Source of the DNA: Terrimonas_A sp036262095
GTDB lineage: Bacteria > Bacteroidota > Bacteroidia > Chitinophagales > Chitinophagaceae
Assembly: GCA_036262095.1 (NCBI GenBank)
Contig: DATAJQ010000162.1
Span: forward strand, 1-20,013
Reading direction: 5' to 3'
Length of the DNA stretch: 20,013 nt
A program made the translations under genes and the position numbers. Shown here in pieces: positions 1-6,233 of the stretch. The notes below the pieces were generated by a model. It was not told the origin of the DNA. It was given only the letters and a program-made list of their open reading frames with translations, and did no database searches. Positions within the stretch are counted from its first letter, which is position 1, and every line of letters starts with the position of its first letter.

Positions 1-517
1 GCGGGCAGGCAAATTATCTGGCGGTATGAAGCAAAAGCTTGCTCTTAGCTGCGCCCTGATCCATTATCCTTCTGTTCTTTTCCTGGATGAACCTACAACC
101 GGTGTGGATGCCGTTTCCCGGAAAGAGTTTTGGGAAATGCTTCGCAGGCTGAAAGAAAAAGGGATCACTATTCTTGTTTCCACCCCTTATATGGATGAAG
201 CTTCGCTTTGTGATCGCGTGGCGCTGATGCAGGAAGGAAAACTAATGTCAGTGAATACGCCAGGTGGCATCGTGGAGCAATTCAGAAAACCCTTGCTGGC
301 TGTCCGTTCCGGCAATATGCTGCAGCTTCTCCGTGATTTGAAGCAATGCCGTGAAGTGGAAGATGCTTACCCGTTTGGAGAATATCATCATGCAGTGATG
401 AAAAAAGATTTCAGTCAACAGGAGTTGGAAACCTGTCTGAAAAATCATCCCGCTGTGGATATTAAGGCAATACAGCCTGATATTGAAGATTGTTTTATGG
501 ACTTAATGAAGAACTGA
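1..517 (+). CDS. ABC exporter ATP-binding subunit, first of two (5' partial)
   Basis: This is the C-terminal half of a cytoplasmic ABC ATPase; the reading frame is open from base 2, so the start and Walker A lie outside the window. Visible motifs in order are the signature LSGGMKQ (bases 14-34), Walker B SVLFLDEP with Asp at 86-88 and Glu at 89-91, and a D-loop (TTGVD). The switch position normally held by His reads Pro (STPYMDEA, codon 185-187). It probably pairs with the next ATPase, which starts 2 bases after this stop codon, to energise the two downstream ABC-2 permeases. In E. coli the equivalent YbhF and RbbA carry both ATPase domains in one chain; here they are separate genes. The exported substrate cannot be read from the sequence. 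Family assignment is firm; the heterodimer is inferred from complementary motif losses. Confidence 0.9.
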   Translation, partial: RAGKLSGGMKQKLALSCALIHYPSVLFLDEPTTGVDAVSRKEFWEMLRRLKEKGITILVSTPYMDEASLCDRVALMQEGKLMSVNTPGGIVEQFRKPLLAVRSGNMLQLLRDLKQCREVEDAYPFGEYHHAVMKKDFSQQELETCLKNHPAVDIKAIQPDIEDCFMDLMKN

Positions 518-519
518 AT

Positions 520-1260
520 ATGGAATACGTAATACGGGCAGAAAAGCTTAGCAAAACATTTGGGGATTTCAGGGCCGTTGACGAAATATCCTTCCAGGTA
601 AGCAAGGGTGAGATATTCGGTTTTCTTGGAGCTAATGGAGCAGGTAAAACAACGGCCATGCGCATGCTATGCGGTTTGTCTATCCCAAGTTCAGGTAAAG
701 CTACTGTAGCTGGGTTTGATGTATACAAACAAACAGAACTGATCAAAAAGAACATTGGCTATATGAGCCAGAAATTTTCTTTGTATGAAGACCTTACCGT
801 GAAAGAGAATATGCAGTTCTATGGAGGCATCTATGGGAAGAGCAATCAATTCATCAAAGAAAAAACAGCCGCTATTATCGAACAACTGAGCCTGCAAAAT
901 GAAGCCGGCAAACTGGTTGGTTCGCTTCCGCTGGGCTGGAAACAGAAACTGGCTTTTTCCGTCGCAATTTTTCATGAGCCTGCGATCGTTTTCCTGGATG
1001 AGCCTACAGGCGGTGTAGACCCCGTAACAAGAAGGGAATTCTGGAGCATGATCTACCAGGCAGCTGATAGCGGCATCACTGTGTTTGTTACCACCCACTA
1101 TATGGATGAGGCAGAATATTGCAATCGTGTAAGCATTATGGTGGATGGCAAAATTGAAGCATTGGATACTCCGCATGGATTGAAGAAGACATTCGGAGCG
1201 GATTCGATGGACAGTGTATTCCTGAAACTGGCGAGAGGGGCGGCCCGCTCAGCAGACTAG
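520..1260 (+). CDS. ABC exporter ATP-binding subunit, second of two
   Basis: A 246-residue ABC ATPase expected at the inner-membrane face. It shows Walker A GANGAGKTT (residues 37-45), Q-loop Gln84 (MSQKFSLY), a degenerate signature SLPLGWKQ (135-142) in place of LSGGxxQ, Walker B IVFLDEP (156-162) and switch His193 (TTHYMDEAE). I chose ATG 520 rather than an in-frame TTG at 490: the ATG follows the previous stop by 2 bases, and the homologous domain starts at its first residues. The LPLGWKQ-type signature is, as I recall, usual for the second ATPase domain of YbhF/RbbA-like exporters. Combined with its partner, this subunit should contribute Walker A, Walker B and His to the one canonical ATP site. 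It is in the same operon as the flanking genes. The substrate is unknown; YbhF homologues are linked to drug and cation efflux. Confidence 0.93.
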   Translation: MEYVIRAEKLSKTFGDFRAVDEISFQVSKGEIFGFLGANGAGKTTAMRMLCGLSIPSSGKATVAGFDVYKQTELIKKNIGYMSQKFSLYEDLTVKENMQFYGGIYGKSNQFIKEKTAAIIEQLSLQNEAGKLVGSLPLGWKQKLAFSVAIFHEPAIVFLDEPTGGVDPVTRREFWSMIYQAADSGITVFVTTHYMDEAEYCNRVSIMVDGKIEALDTPHGLKKTFGADSMDSVFLKLARGAARSAD

Positions 1261-1291
1261 AATTTTAAATCAATCATCAAAACCACCTGAA

Positions 1292-2434
1292 GTGGAACAA
1301 CAAAAAAGATATTCATTCCTGAAGCGCAGCAGTTCACTGTTTGCTTTTATCCGGAAGGAATTTTATCACATCTTCCGGGATAGGCGCACAATGTTCATAC
1401 TGCTGGGTATGCCTATTGTGGAGATCATCATTTTTGGTTTTGCGTTGACGAATGAGGTAAAGAATTCCAAAATAGCTGTGTTTGACCAGTCGGCCGACCA
1501 GGCTTCTGTAGCCATAACACAGGAACTGAATGCCAGCAGGTATTTTGATGTGGTGAAAGATATTCACAGCTACAGTGATATCGATGCAGCATTCAGGAAA
1601 GGCACGATGAAACTGGCAGTCGTTTTCCCCAAAAATTTCAATGAAGACCTTTTACATCTCAATAAAGCACAGGTGCAACTGATCGCGGATGCATCAGATC
1701 CCAATGTGGCTACCACGCTGACGAATTATGCTACTGCTATTATTCTTGATTACCAGGACAGGATCACACAGGGCAGGCAGATACCGTATATGATCAAGAC
1801 AGAACAACGCATGTTGTATAATCCCCAACTGAAGGGCGCTTATAGTTTTGTACCCGGTGTGATGGCAATGGTATTGATGCTGATCTGTACGATGATGACA
1901 GCAGTTACGATCGTAAAGGAAAAGGAAACAGGCACGATGGAGATCATGCTGGTGTCGCCATTGCAACCATTCAAGATCATTGTGGCAAAAGCAGTCCCTT
2001 ATCTTTTGCTTTCGCTGATCAATATTGCGAGCATTCTTTTGCTCAGCACATTTGTGCTGGGTGTGCCGATCCAGGGGAATTTATTGTTACTGATCGGTGA
2101 AGGCGTTTTGTTTATCATCACCTGCCTCACGCTGGGATTGCTGATCTCCACATCTACTGATTCGCAACAGACGGCGATGTTCATTTCCTTAACAGGAATG
2201 TTTCTTCCCACGGTTATGCTCAGCGGCTTCATGTTCCCGGTAGAGAATATGCCCAGGTTTTTACAGATCATATCAAATATAGTTCCTGCACGCTGGTTTT
2301 ATTCGATCGTAAAAGATGTAATGATCAAAGGGCTTGGTTTTACAGCAGTATGGAAGGAAACATTGATACTGGTGGGAATGACATTGGCTTTACTGGCATT
2401 AAGCATAAAGAAATTCAAGATAAGGCTGGCTTGA
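1292..2434 (+). CDS. ABC-2 type exporter permease (first)
   Basis: A 380-residue inner-membrane permease of the ABC-2 family, resembling YbhS/YbhR/YhhJ. Predicted membrane segments lie near residues 34-53, 186-207, 235-257, 262-285, 294-313 and 356-372. A large extracytoplasmic domain falls between the first and second segments, as is usual for these exporters. The N-terminus has the family-typical RKEFYHIFRDRRTM. The conserved cytoplasmic motif KEKETGTMEIMLVSP (209-223), which contacts the ATPase, is intact. The start is GTG at 1292: the frame is open upstream, but I see no ATG before the conserved N-terminus. It sits 31 bases after the second ATPase and 23 bases before the second permease, consistent with one transcript. 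An HlyD-like adaptor and a TolC-like channel would be expected upstream of the window, which cannot be seen. Confidence 0.92.
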   Translation: MEQQKRYSFLKRSSSLFAFIRKEFYHIFRDRRTMFILLGMPIVEIIIFGFALTNEVKNSKIAVFDQSADQASVAITQELNASRYFDVVKDIHSYSDIDAAFRKGTMKLAVVFPKNFNEDLLHLNKAQVQLIADASDPNVATTLTNYATAIILDYQDRITQGRQIPYMIKTEQRMLYNPQLKGAYSFVPGVMAMVLMLICTMMTAVTIVKEKETGTMEIMLVSPLQPFKIIVAKAVPYLLLSLINIASILLLSTFVLGVPIQGNLLLLIGEGVLFIITCLTLGLLISTSTDSQQTAMFISLTGMFLPTVMLSGFMFPVENMPRFLQIISNIVPARWFYSIVKDVMIKGLGFTAVWKETLILVGMTLALLALSIKKFKIRLA

Positions 2435-2457
2435 TAGGGTAGCCTAAAACTCATTAT

Positions 2458-3576
2458 ATGCGGAGCTTAAAATTTTTACTTCAAAAGGAATTCCGGCAGA
2501 TATTCCGGGATAAGTCCATTCTCCGGATCATTTTTATGATGCCACTGGTGCAGTTGATCGTGCTTCCACTGGCAGCCGATTATGAAATGAAGAATATCAG
2601 CCTGAGCGTGGTGGACCATGATCATTCCGGTTATTCCCGCCAGCTTGTGCAGAAGATCACGGCTTCCGGTTATTTCCGGCTGAATGATTATTCGCCTACG
2701 TTCCATGCTTCCATGCAGGAAGTGGAAAAGGACCGTTCCGATATTATACTGGAGATCCCGGCTCATTTTGAAAGGGACCTGGTAAGCCAGAGCGAAGCCA
2801 CCCTGTTTGTGGCGGCCAATGCGATCAATGGTGTAAAAGCAGGTTTGGGCAGTGCTTATCTCCAAAGTATTATCCGTGATTATAATGGCCAGGTGCGTAC
2901 AGAGTGGATGCAGCTTCCGCGGTTCAACCCGGACCTGGAGATAGCCGTTACTTCCTCCAACTGGTTCAATCCTTTACTGAACTACAAATATTTCATGGTG
3001 CCGGGCATACTGGTGGTGCTGGTGACCATGGTAGGTGCTTTTCTCAGCTCCCTCAATATTGTAAAGGAAAAGGAGATAGGCACGATCGAGCAGATCAATG
3101 TGACGCCTGTCAAAAAGCATTATTTCATTCTGGGCAAGCTGATCCCGTTCTGGATACTGGGCCTGGTGGTGATGTCGCTCGGCTTGCTGATCGCCAGGTT
3201 GGCGTATCATATTATACCTGTGGGCAGTTTCCTGACCATTTATGTATTTGCAGCGGTTTACCTGCTGGCGGTGCTGGGGTTGGGATTGCTGGTATCTACC
3301 TACACTTCGAACCAGCAACAGGCCATGCTGATCTCTTTTTTTATGATGATGGTCTTTATCCTGCTTGGCGGGTTATATACTTCTATTGACAGTATGCCTG
3401 CCTGGGCGCAATGGATCACACGGTTCAACCCGGTTTCCTACTTCATTGAAGTGATGCGGATGGTGATACTTAAAGGCAGCCGCCTACCGGATATCAGCAG
3501 GCATTTGTTGATCATGACGGGTTTTGCTGTGGTGTTGAATGGCTGGGCGATAATGAACTATAGGAAGAGGGGATAG
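2458..3576 (+). CDS. ABC-2 type exporter permease (second)
   Basis: A 372-residue ABC-2 permease, paralogous to the gene before it. It has the N-terminal LLQKEFRQIFRDKS, a first membrane segment near 21-40, an extracytoplasmic domain to about residue 175, then segments near 178-200, 229-250, 258-280, 288-308 and 348-366. The motif KEKEIGTIEQINVTP (203-217) is the counterpart of the conserved cytoplasmic loop in the first permease. The two permeases are expected to form a heterodimer in the inner membrane driven by the two ATPases upstream. ATG 2458 directly precedes the conserved N-terminus. It is the last gene of the operon; no clear intrinsic terminator follows, and the repeat-rich spacer begins within about 10 bases of the stop codon. 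Confidence 0.92.
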   Translation: MRSLKFLLQKEFRQIFRDKSILRIIFMMPLVQLIVLPLAADYEMKNISLSVVDHDHSGYSRQLVQKITASGYFRLNDYSPTFHASMQEVEKDRSDIILEIPAHFERDLVSQSEATLFVAANAINGVKAGLGSAYLQSIIRDYNGQVRTEWMQLPRFNPDLEIAVTSSNWFNPLLNYKYFMVPGILVVLVTMVGAFLSSLNIVKEKEIGTIEQINVTPVKKHYFILGKLIPFWILGLVVMSLGLLIARLAYHIIPVGSFLTIYVFAAVYLLAVLGLGLLVSTYTSNQQQAMLISFFMMMVFILLGGLYTSIDSMPAWAQWITRFNPVSYFIEVMRMVILKGSRLPDISRHLLIMTGFAVVLNGWAIMNYRKRG

Positions 3577-4001
3577 GGGATGGCGTTGACCGATGGCCGA
3601 TGACCGAATGGCCGAGTGGTCGATGGCTGATGGCCGAATTACTACGCAAGTCGAAGCCTATAGTTCCTTTTCCATTGTCACCCCGGCCCTGGTTCAGTAA
3701 GCATTCAGGTTTAATGAATATAAGAGCCGGGGCCTTCCAGCGCTGCACTTGCCTCAAACCTGTAAGGCATTATTGCTTAGAAAATACTGCAGATGGGGGA
3801 GACCTCGGATCTTAGCGAGCTACAGCAGTAAGTATACTAAACATGGTCCGGGGTGACAATTGAAAAGGGATTACTGGCCACAACTGTGCATGTTAATGGT
3901 TAACGGCCATTCGGTCAACGGTCAACGCACAACGGCCATCGGACAACCTTACTTCATCTGCTCATTTTTCGTTATATTCGGATAACTAAAAACGCTTTGC
4001 C
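3577..4001. repeat. Repeat-rich non-coding spacer with nested inverted repeats
   Basis: This 425-base spacer shows no convincing gene. Its left end (3583-3650) is a degenerate run of GATGGCCGA/GATGACCGA-like units. The shared segments GCGTTGACCG (3583-3592) and ATGACCGAATGGCCG (3600-3614) recur in inverted order at 3904-3928, with one base changed. Inside these arms is a second inverted pair: TTTTCCATTGTCACCCCGG (3668-3686) against CCGGGGTGACAATTGAAAA (3848-3866). The whole block therefore looks like a nested imperfect inverted repeat of about 350 bp. This is the architecture of a dispersed extragenic or MITE-like element, but no target-site duplication or transposase was recognised. Confidence 0.7.
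3973..3980 (+). promoter_or_regulatory. Possible -7 promoter element for the 4002 gene
   Basis: TATATTCG matches the Bacteroidota -7 consensus TAnnTTTG at all but one of its fixed positions and lies 21 bases before the ATG at 4002. No good -33 TTTG is present at the expected distance, so this is a weak call. Confidence 0.3.
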
Positions 4002-4400
4002 ATGATCAAATTAAATGACCTGAAACCAGGAGACATTATCTCCGTCAACGATGAAGGGGTTGAAAGGGAAGGAACAGTGGTAAGAGTGAATCATGAAGAC
4101 CATTGTGTGCTGGTGAACAATGGCATCCAGGAATTCTGGTACAACCTCGATGAAGTAAAAGCCATTCCGTTGGACGACCACCAGTTGACCAGGCTGGGCT
4201 TTTCCAGCGAGGTGGTTGACGGGGGTGTGAAATACAAAAAAGACTCTTTCCGGCTGGTAACGCCGCGTCAGGGCGATTTTTCCCATATCGATATGTGGTG
4301 GCGGGAAGACCGGCGTCATTTTAATTTTCCTCTCGGTGTGCATGAGTTGCAGAACCTGCACCTGTCCATGACCAAGATCCCGCTGGAACTGCCTGGATAG
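4002..4400 (+). CDS. Conserved protein of unknown function (VHELQNL-type, 132 aa)
   Basis: A small soluble protein of 132 residues with no signal peptide or membrane segment. The N-terminal half begins LKPGDIISVNDEGVEREGTVVRV, which looks like a small SH3/KOW-like beta barrel. The C-terminal half has LTRLGFSSEV, then an aromatic stretch (HIDMWWREDRRHFNFP), then VHELQNLHLSMTKIPLEL. The layout of an N-terminal RxGNxV-like start, a middle IPLTxxxLxxLGF and a C-terminal VHxLQNLYxxLTG resembles small hypothetical proteins common in Bacteroidota genomes and their phages; that resemblance is from memory and unverified. No function is known to me. The gene appears monocistronic, between the repeat-rich spacer and a terminator-like hairpin, and lies where secY/map would usually be expected upstream of infA. 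Confidence 0.75.
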   Translation: MIKLNDLKPGDIISVNDEGVEREGTVVRVNHEDHCVLVNNGIQEFWYNLDEVKAIPLDDHQLTRLGFSSEVVDGGVKYKKDSFRLVTPRQGDFSHIDMWWREDRRHFNFPLGVHELQNLHLSMTKIPLELPG

Positions 4401-4403
4401 GTT

Positions 4404-4431
4404 AAAAATCAATCATTTCGGCTGATTTTTT
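4404..4431 (+). terminator. Probable intrinsic terminator after the 132-aa gene
   Basis: AAAAATCA (4404-4411) pairs with TGATTTTT (4423-4430) across an 11-base loop, followed into a run of six T. It starts 3 bases after the stop codon at 4400. The stem is A/T-rich and so weak, but position and T-run fit a terminator separating this gene from infA. Confidence 0.5.
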
Positions 4432-4481
4432 ATGGGTAAAAACCTTATTTTTGGGCCTTCACCGAAAAATAAAGGAGGTTA

Positions 4482-4513
4482 TTTCTTTTTTCGCCAGTAT
4501 ACTCCTATCTTTG
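4482..4513 (+). promoter_or_regulatory. Bacteroidota-type promoter for the infA-rplQ operon
   Basis: TATCTTTG (4506-4513) is a perfect match to the Bacteroidota -7 element TAnnTTTG. A TTTC at 4482-4485, one base off the -33 TTTG, sits 20 bases upstream, which is the expected spacing. Transcription would start a few bases downstream, giving a leader of only about 10 bases before the infA ATG at 4530. Confidence 0.75.
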
Positions 4514-4529
4514 CACCCCTAAAAATAGT

Positions 4530-4748
4530 ATGTCGAAACAACCCCTTATCAAACAAGATGGTATCATTCTGGAAGCGCTTTCTAACGCTATGTTCAGGGT
4601 GAAGCTGGAAAATGGGCACGAAATACTGGCCACCATCTCCGGTAAAATGCGGATGCACTATATCCGGATCCTGCCAGGAGATAAAGTGGGAGTGGAATTG
4701 TCGCCATATGATTTAACCAGGGGTAGGATCAATTTCAGGTATAAATAA
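4530..4748 (+). CDS. infA: Translation initiation factor IF-1
   Basis: A 72-residue protein of normal IF-1 length made of a single S1-type OB fold. Recognisable stretches are DGIILEALSNAMFRVKLENGHEILATISGKMR (in pieces: LEALSNAMFRV, NGHEILATISGKMR), IRILPGDKVGVELSPYDL and the C-terminal RGRINFRYK. IF-1 binds the A site of the 30S subunit during initiation. It is the first gene of the alpha-operon cluster here and has its own consensus promoter immediately upstream. In most Bacteroidota I would expect secY and map just before it; they are absent from this window. rpmJ follows after 67 bases. Confidence 0.97.
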   Translation: MSKQPLIKQDGIILEALSNAMFRVKLENGHEILATISGKMRMHYIRILPGDKVGVELSPYDLTRGRINFRYK

Positions 4749-4815
4749 AACTGATTCATGAGATGAGTCTTCAGGCGAATCTCAGGACATTTTAGAAATA
4801 TAAAAGTGATTCGTC

Positions 4816-4932
4816 ATGAAAGTAAGAGCATCCATTAAAAAAAGAAGTGCAGATTGCAAGATCGTGCGTCGTAAAGGCAAACTGTACGTGATCAACAAAA
4901 AGAATCCCCGCTTCAAGCAGCGTCAGGGATAA
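4816..4932 (+). CDS. rpmJ: 50S ribosomal protein bL36, zinc-free form
   Basis: A 38-residue reading frame starting ATG 4816 and ending TAA 4932. It begins MKVRASIKKRSADCKIVRR and ends NKKNPRFKQRQG, both diagnostic of bL36. The zinc ribbon of the classical form uses Cys11, Cys14, Cys27 and a His near residue 32. Here Ser11, Cys14, Asn27 and Phe33 occupy those sites, so only one ligand remains and this is a zinc-independent (C-minus) variant. It binds 23S rRNA in the large subunit. The spacer after it carries a repeat shared with the rpsK-rpsD spacer. Confidence 0.96.
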   Translation: MKVRASIKKRSADCKIVRRKGKLYVINKKNPRFKQRQG

Positions 4933-4936
4933 TCAG

Positions 4937-4960
4937 CCTTCGCTGAAGTTATGGCGGACA
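4937..4960 (+). repeat. Dispersed extragenic repeat, copy 1
   Basis: A 24-base unit beginning CCTTCGCTGAAG and ending GGCGGACA lies 4 bases after the rpmJ stop. The same unit, with 2 differences in 24, is at 6007-6030 after rpsK, in the same orientation. The CTTC-GCT-GAAG core can form a small RNA hairpin. Confidence 0.75.
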
Positions 4961-5015
4961 CTGTGCCCCGTACAGCAGGTTAATCAGTTAATAACAAACA
5001 AAACAGTAGAGAAAT

Positions 5016-5396
5016 ATGGCACGTATTGCCGGTGTTGACTTACCAAAAAATAAAAGAGGCGAAATAGGACTGACCTATATCTATGGTATCGGCCCTTCTA
5101 CCGCCAAGTACATTCTTGACAAGAACAATATCGACCGCAACAAGAAAGTACATGAGTGGAATGATGACGACCTGAATGCTATCCGTACTACCATTACGGA
5201 CGAGCTGAAGGTAGAAGGTCAGTTGCGTTCTGAAGTGCAGATGAGCATCAAGCGTTTGCTGGATATCGCCTGCTACCGTGGCCTCCGTCACAGGAAAGGT
5301 CTGCCGGTTCGCGGTCAGCGTACTAAAACCAATAGCCGTACCCGTAAAGGGAAACGTAAAACGGTTGCTGGTAAGAAGAAAGCGACTAAGAAATAA
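5016..5396 (+). CDS. rpsM: 30S ribosomal protein uS13
   Basis: A 126-residue protein with the uS13 N-terminus MARIAGVDLPKNKRGEIGLTY (in pieces MARIAGVDLP, KRGEIGLTYIYGIG), a helix-two-turn-helix-like region GIGPSTAKYIL, and the conserved YRGLRHRKGLPVRGQRTKTNSRTRKG near residues 88-113. The tail KRKTVAGKKKATKK is lysine-rich. uS13 sits in the 30S head, contacts 16S rRNA and forms bridges to the large subunit. It is the third gene of the infA-rplQ cluster. The 198-base spacer to rpsK is unusually long for an r-protein operon and contains several inverted repeats. Confidence 0.98.
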   Translation: MARIAGVDLPKNKRGEIGLTYIYGIGPSTAKYILDKNNIDRNKKVHEWNDDDLNAIRTTITDELKVEGQLRSEVQMSIKRLLDIACYRGLRHRKGLPVRGQRTKTNSRTRKGKRKTVAGKKKATKK

Positions 5397-5441
5397 TGAT
5401 CGGGAGTTCGGGACTGAAGGGTTCCGAATTCTTCATTATAT

Positions 5442-5505
5442 GACTTACAGACAACTGAATCAATTGCGGATCGCTTCGTAAGTCGGCAGGAGGGTTGATT
5501 CAACC
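5442..5505 (+). promoter_or_regulatory. Inverted repeats in the rpsM-rpsK spacer
   Basis: GACTTAC (5442-5448) is inverted as GTAAGTC (5478-5484), and a tight palindrome GGTTGATTCAACC occupies 5493-5505. A further GAGTTCGG/CCGAATTC pair (one G-T) spans 5404-5431. Together they could fold the spacer of the transcript; whether this is a regulatory leader or just repeat debris is unknown. Confidence 0.35.
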
Positions 5506-5511
5506 GTTAAA

Positions 5512-5531
5512 AGACAGGGATATCCCTGTCT
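5512..5531. repeat. Perfect 20-bp palindrome in the rpsM-rpsK spacer
   Basis: AGACAGGGATATCCCTGTCT is identical to its own reverse complement over all 20 bases. It lies 63 bases upstream of the rpsK start. It is followed by G/C-rich sequence (5532-5560) rather than a T-run, so it is not an intrinsic terminator. It could be a protein-binding dyad or an element end. Confidence 0.7.
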
Positions 5532-5594
5532 CCCCTGATCTCGGTCCGGGGCCGGGAATAAGTAAAAAATAAAGATTACCTCAGAACAACGAAC

Positions 5595-6002
5595 ATGGCA
5601 AAAGCACAACAACAAAACAGCGCTAAAGCCGCTGCGAAGAAGAGGGTGGTAAAAGTAGATGCGTACGGTGATGCGCATATCTCTGCCACTTTCAACAACA
5701 TCATCATCAGCCTTACCAACAAGACCGGCCAGGTTATCTCCTGGAGCAGTGCTGGTAAAATGGGTTTCAAAGGTTCTAAAAAGAACACTCCTTATGCAGC
5801 CCAGATGGCCGCTTCAGACGCCGCTAAAACAGCGCTGGACGCTGGTCTGAAAAGAGTAGACGTGTATGTGAAAGGTCCTGGTTCAGGCCGCGAAGGTGCT
5901 ATCCGTTCCCTTTCTCAGAGCGGTATTGAAGTGGTGATGATCAAAGACGTTACACCGTTACCACACAACGGTTGCCGTCCTCCCAAGAAAAGAAGAGTCT
6001 AA
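5595..6002 (+). CDS. rpsK: 30S ribosomal protein uS11
   Basis: A 135-residue protein. A short Ala/Lys-rich N-terminal extension (MAKAQQQNSAKAAAKK) precedes the core: DAHISATFNNIIISLTNKTG, SSAGKMGFKGSKKNTPYAAQ, VDVYVKGPGSGREGAIRSL and the diagnostic C-terminus DVTPLPHNGCRPPKKRRV (last 18 residues). uS11 sits in the platform of the 30S subunit near the mRNA exit channel. ATG 5595 is the only start consistent with the family length. The gene is fourth in the cluster. The following 231-base spacer begins with the second copy of the CCTTCGCTGAAG repeat. Confidence 0.98.
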   Translation: MAKAQQQNSAKAAAKKRVVKVDAYGDAHISATFNNIIISLTNKTGQVISWSSAGKMGFKGSKKNTPYAAQMAASDAAKTALDAGLKRVDVYVKGPGSGREGAIRSLSQSGIEVVMIKDVTPLPHNGCRPPKKRRV

Positions 6003-6006
6003 CCCA

Positions 6007-6030
6007 CCTTCGCTGAAGCTACGGCGGACA
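6007..6030 (+). repeat. Dispersed extragenic repeat, copy 2
   Basis: The same 24-base unit as at 4937-4960 (22 of 24 identical), again starting 4 bases after an r-protein stop codon (rpsK) and in the same orientation. The rest of the spacer to 6233 is AT-rich and shows no gene. Confidence 0.75.
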
Positions 6031-6233
6031 GGTCCTGCAAATTGGCAAAAGCCATGGCGGGTAAGTTCCCGGAGTAGCAACAGCAGAGTGGATACTCAAT
6101 ATAGTTTGCGTAGTGAATGCTACGTATTCAGCCAATTTTTGGTTTCATTTATTAAAGGGTACTCGATTGATTTTTTAAGGCTTTTTACTGATCGACGTAC
6201 CGGTTTCTAAAAAAGCTTAATGAAAGTACAATT

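Noticed and set aside
490..519. TTG start at 490 for the second ATPase
   Set aside because: It would overlap the previous gene by 28 bases and add ten residues not seen in the family; ATG 520 gives a 2-base gap and a normal N-terminus.
2904..3389. 161-residue open frame inside the second permease gene
   Set aside because: It is a frame-shifted reading of a clear ABC-2 permease and shows no domain of its own.
3600..3815. 71-residue open frame in the repeat spacer
   Set aside because: It runs across the inverted repeats, has no recognisable domain and a composition set by the repeats; likewise the minus-strand 81-residue frame at 3512-3757.
4471..4480. AAAGGAGGTT, a textbook Shine-Dalgarno-like sequence
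   Set aside because: It is about 50 bases upstream of infA and also upstream of the predicted -33 element, so it would not be in the transcript; no start codon follows at the right distance.
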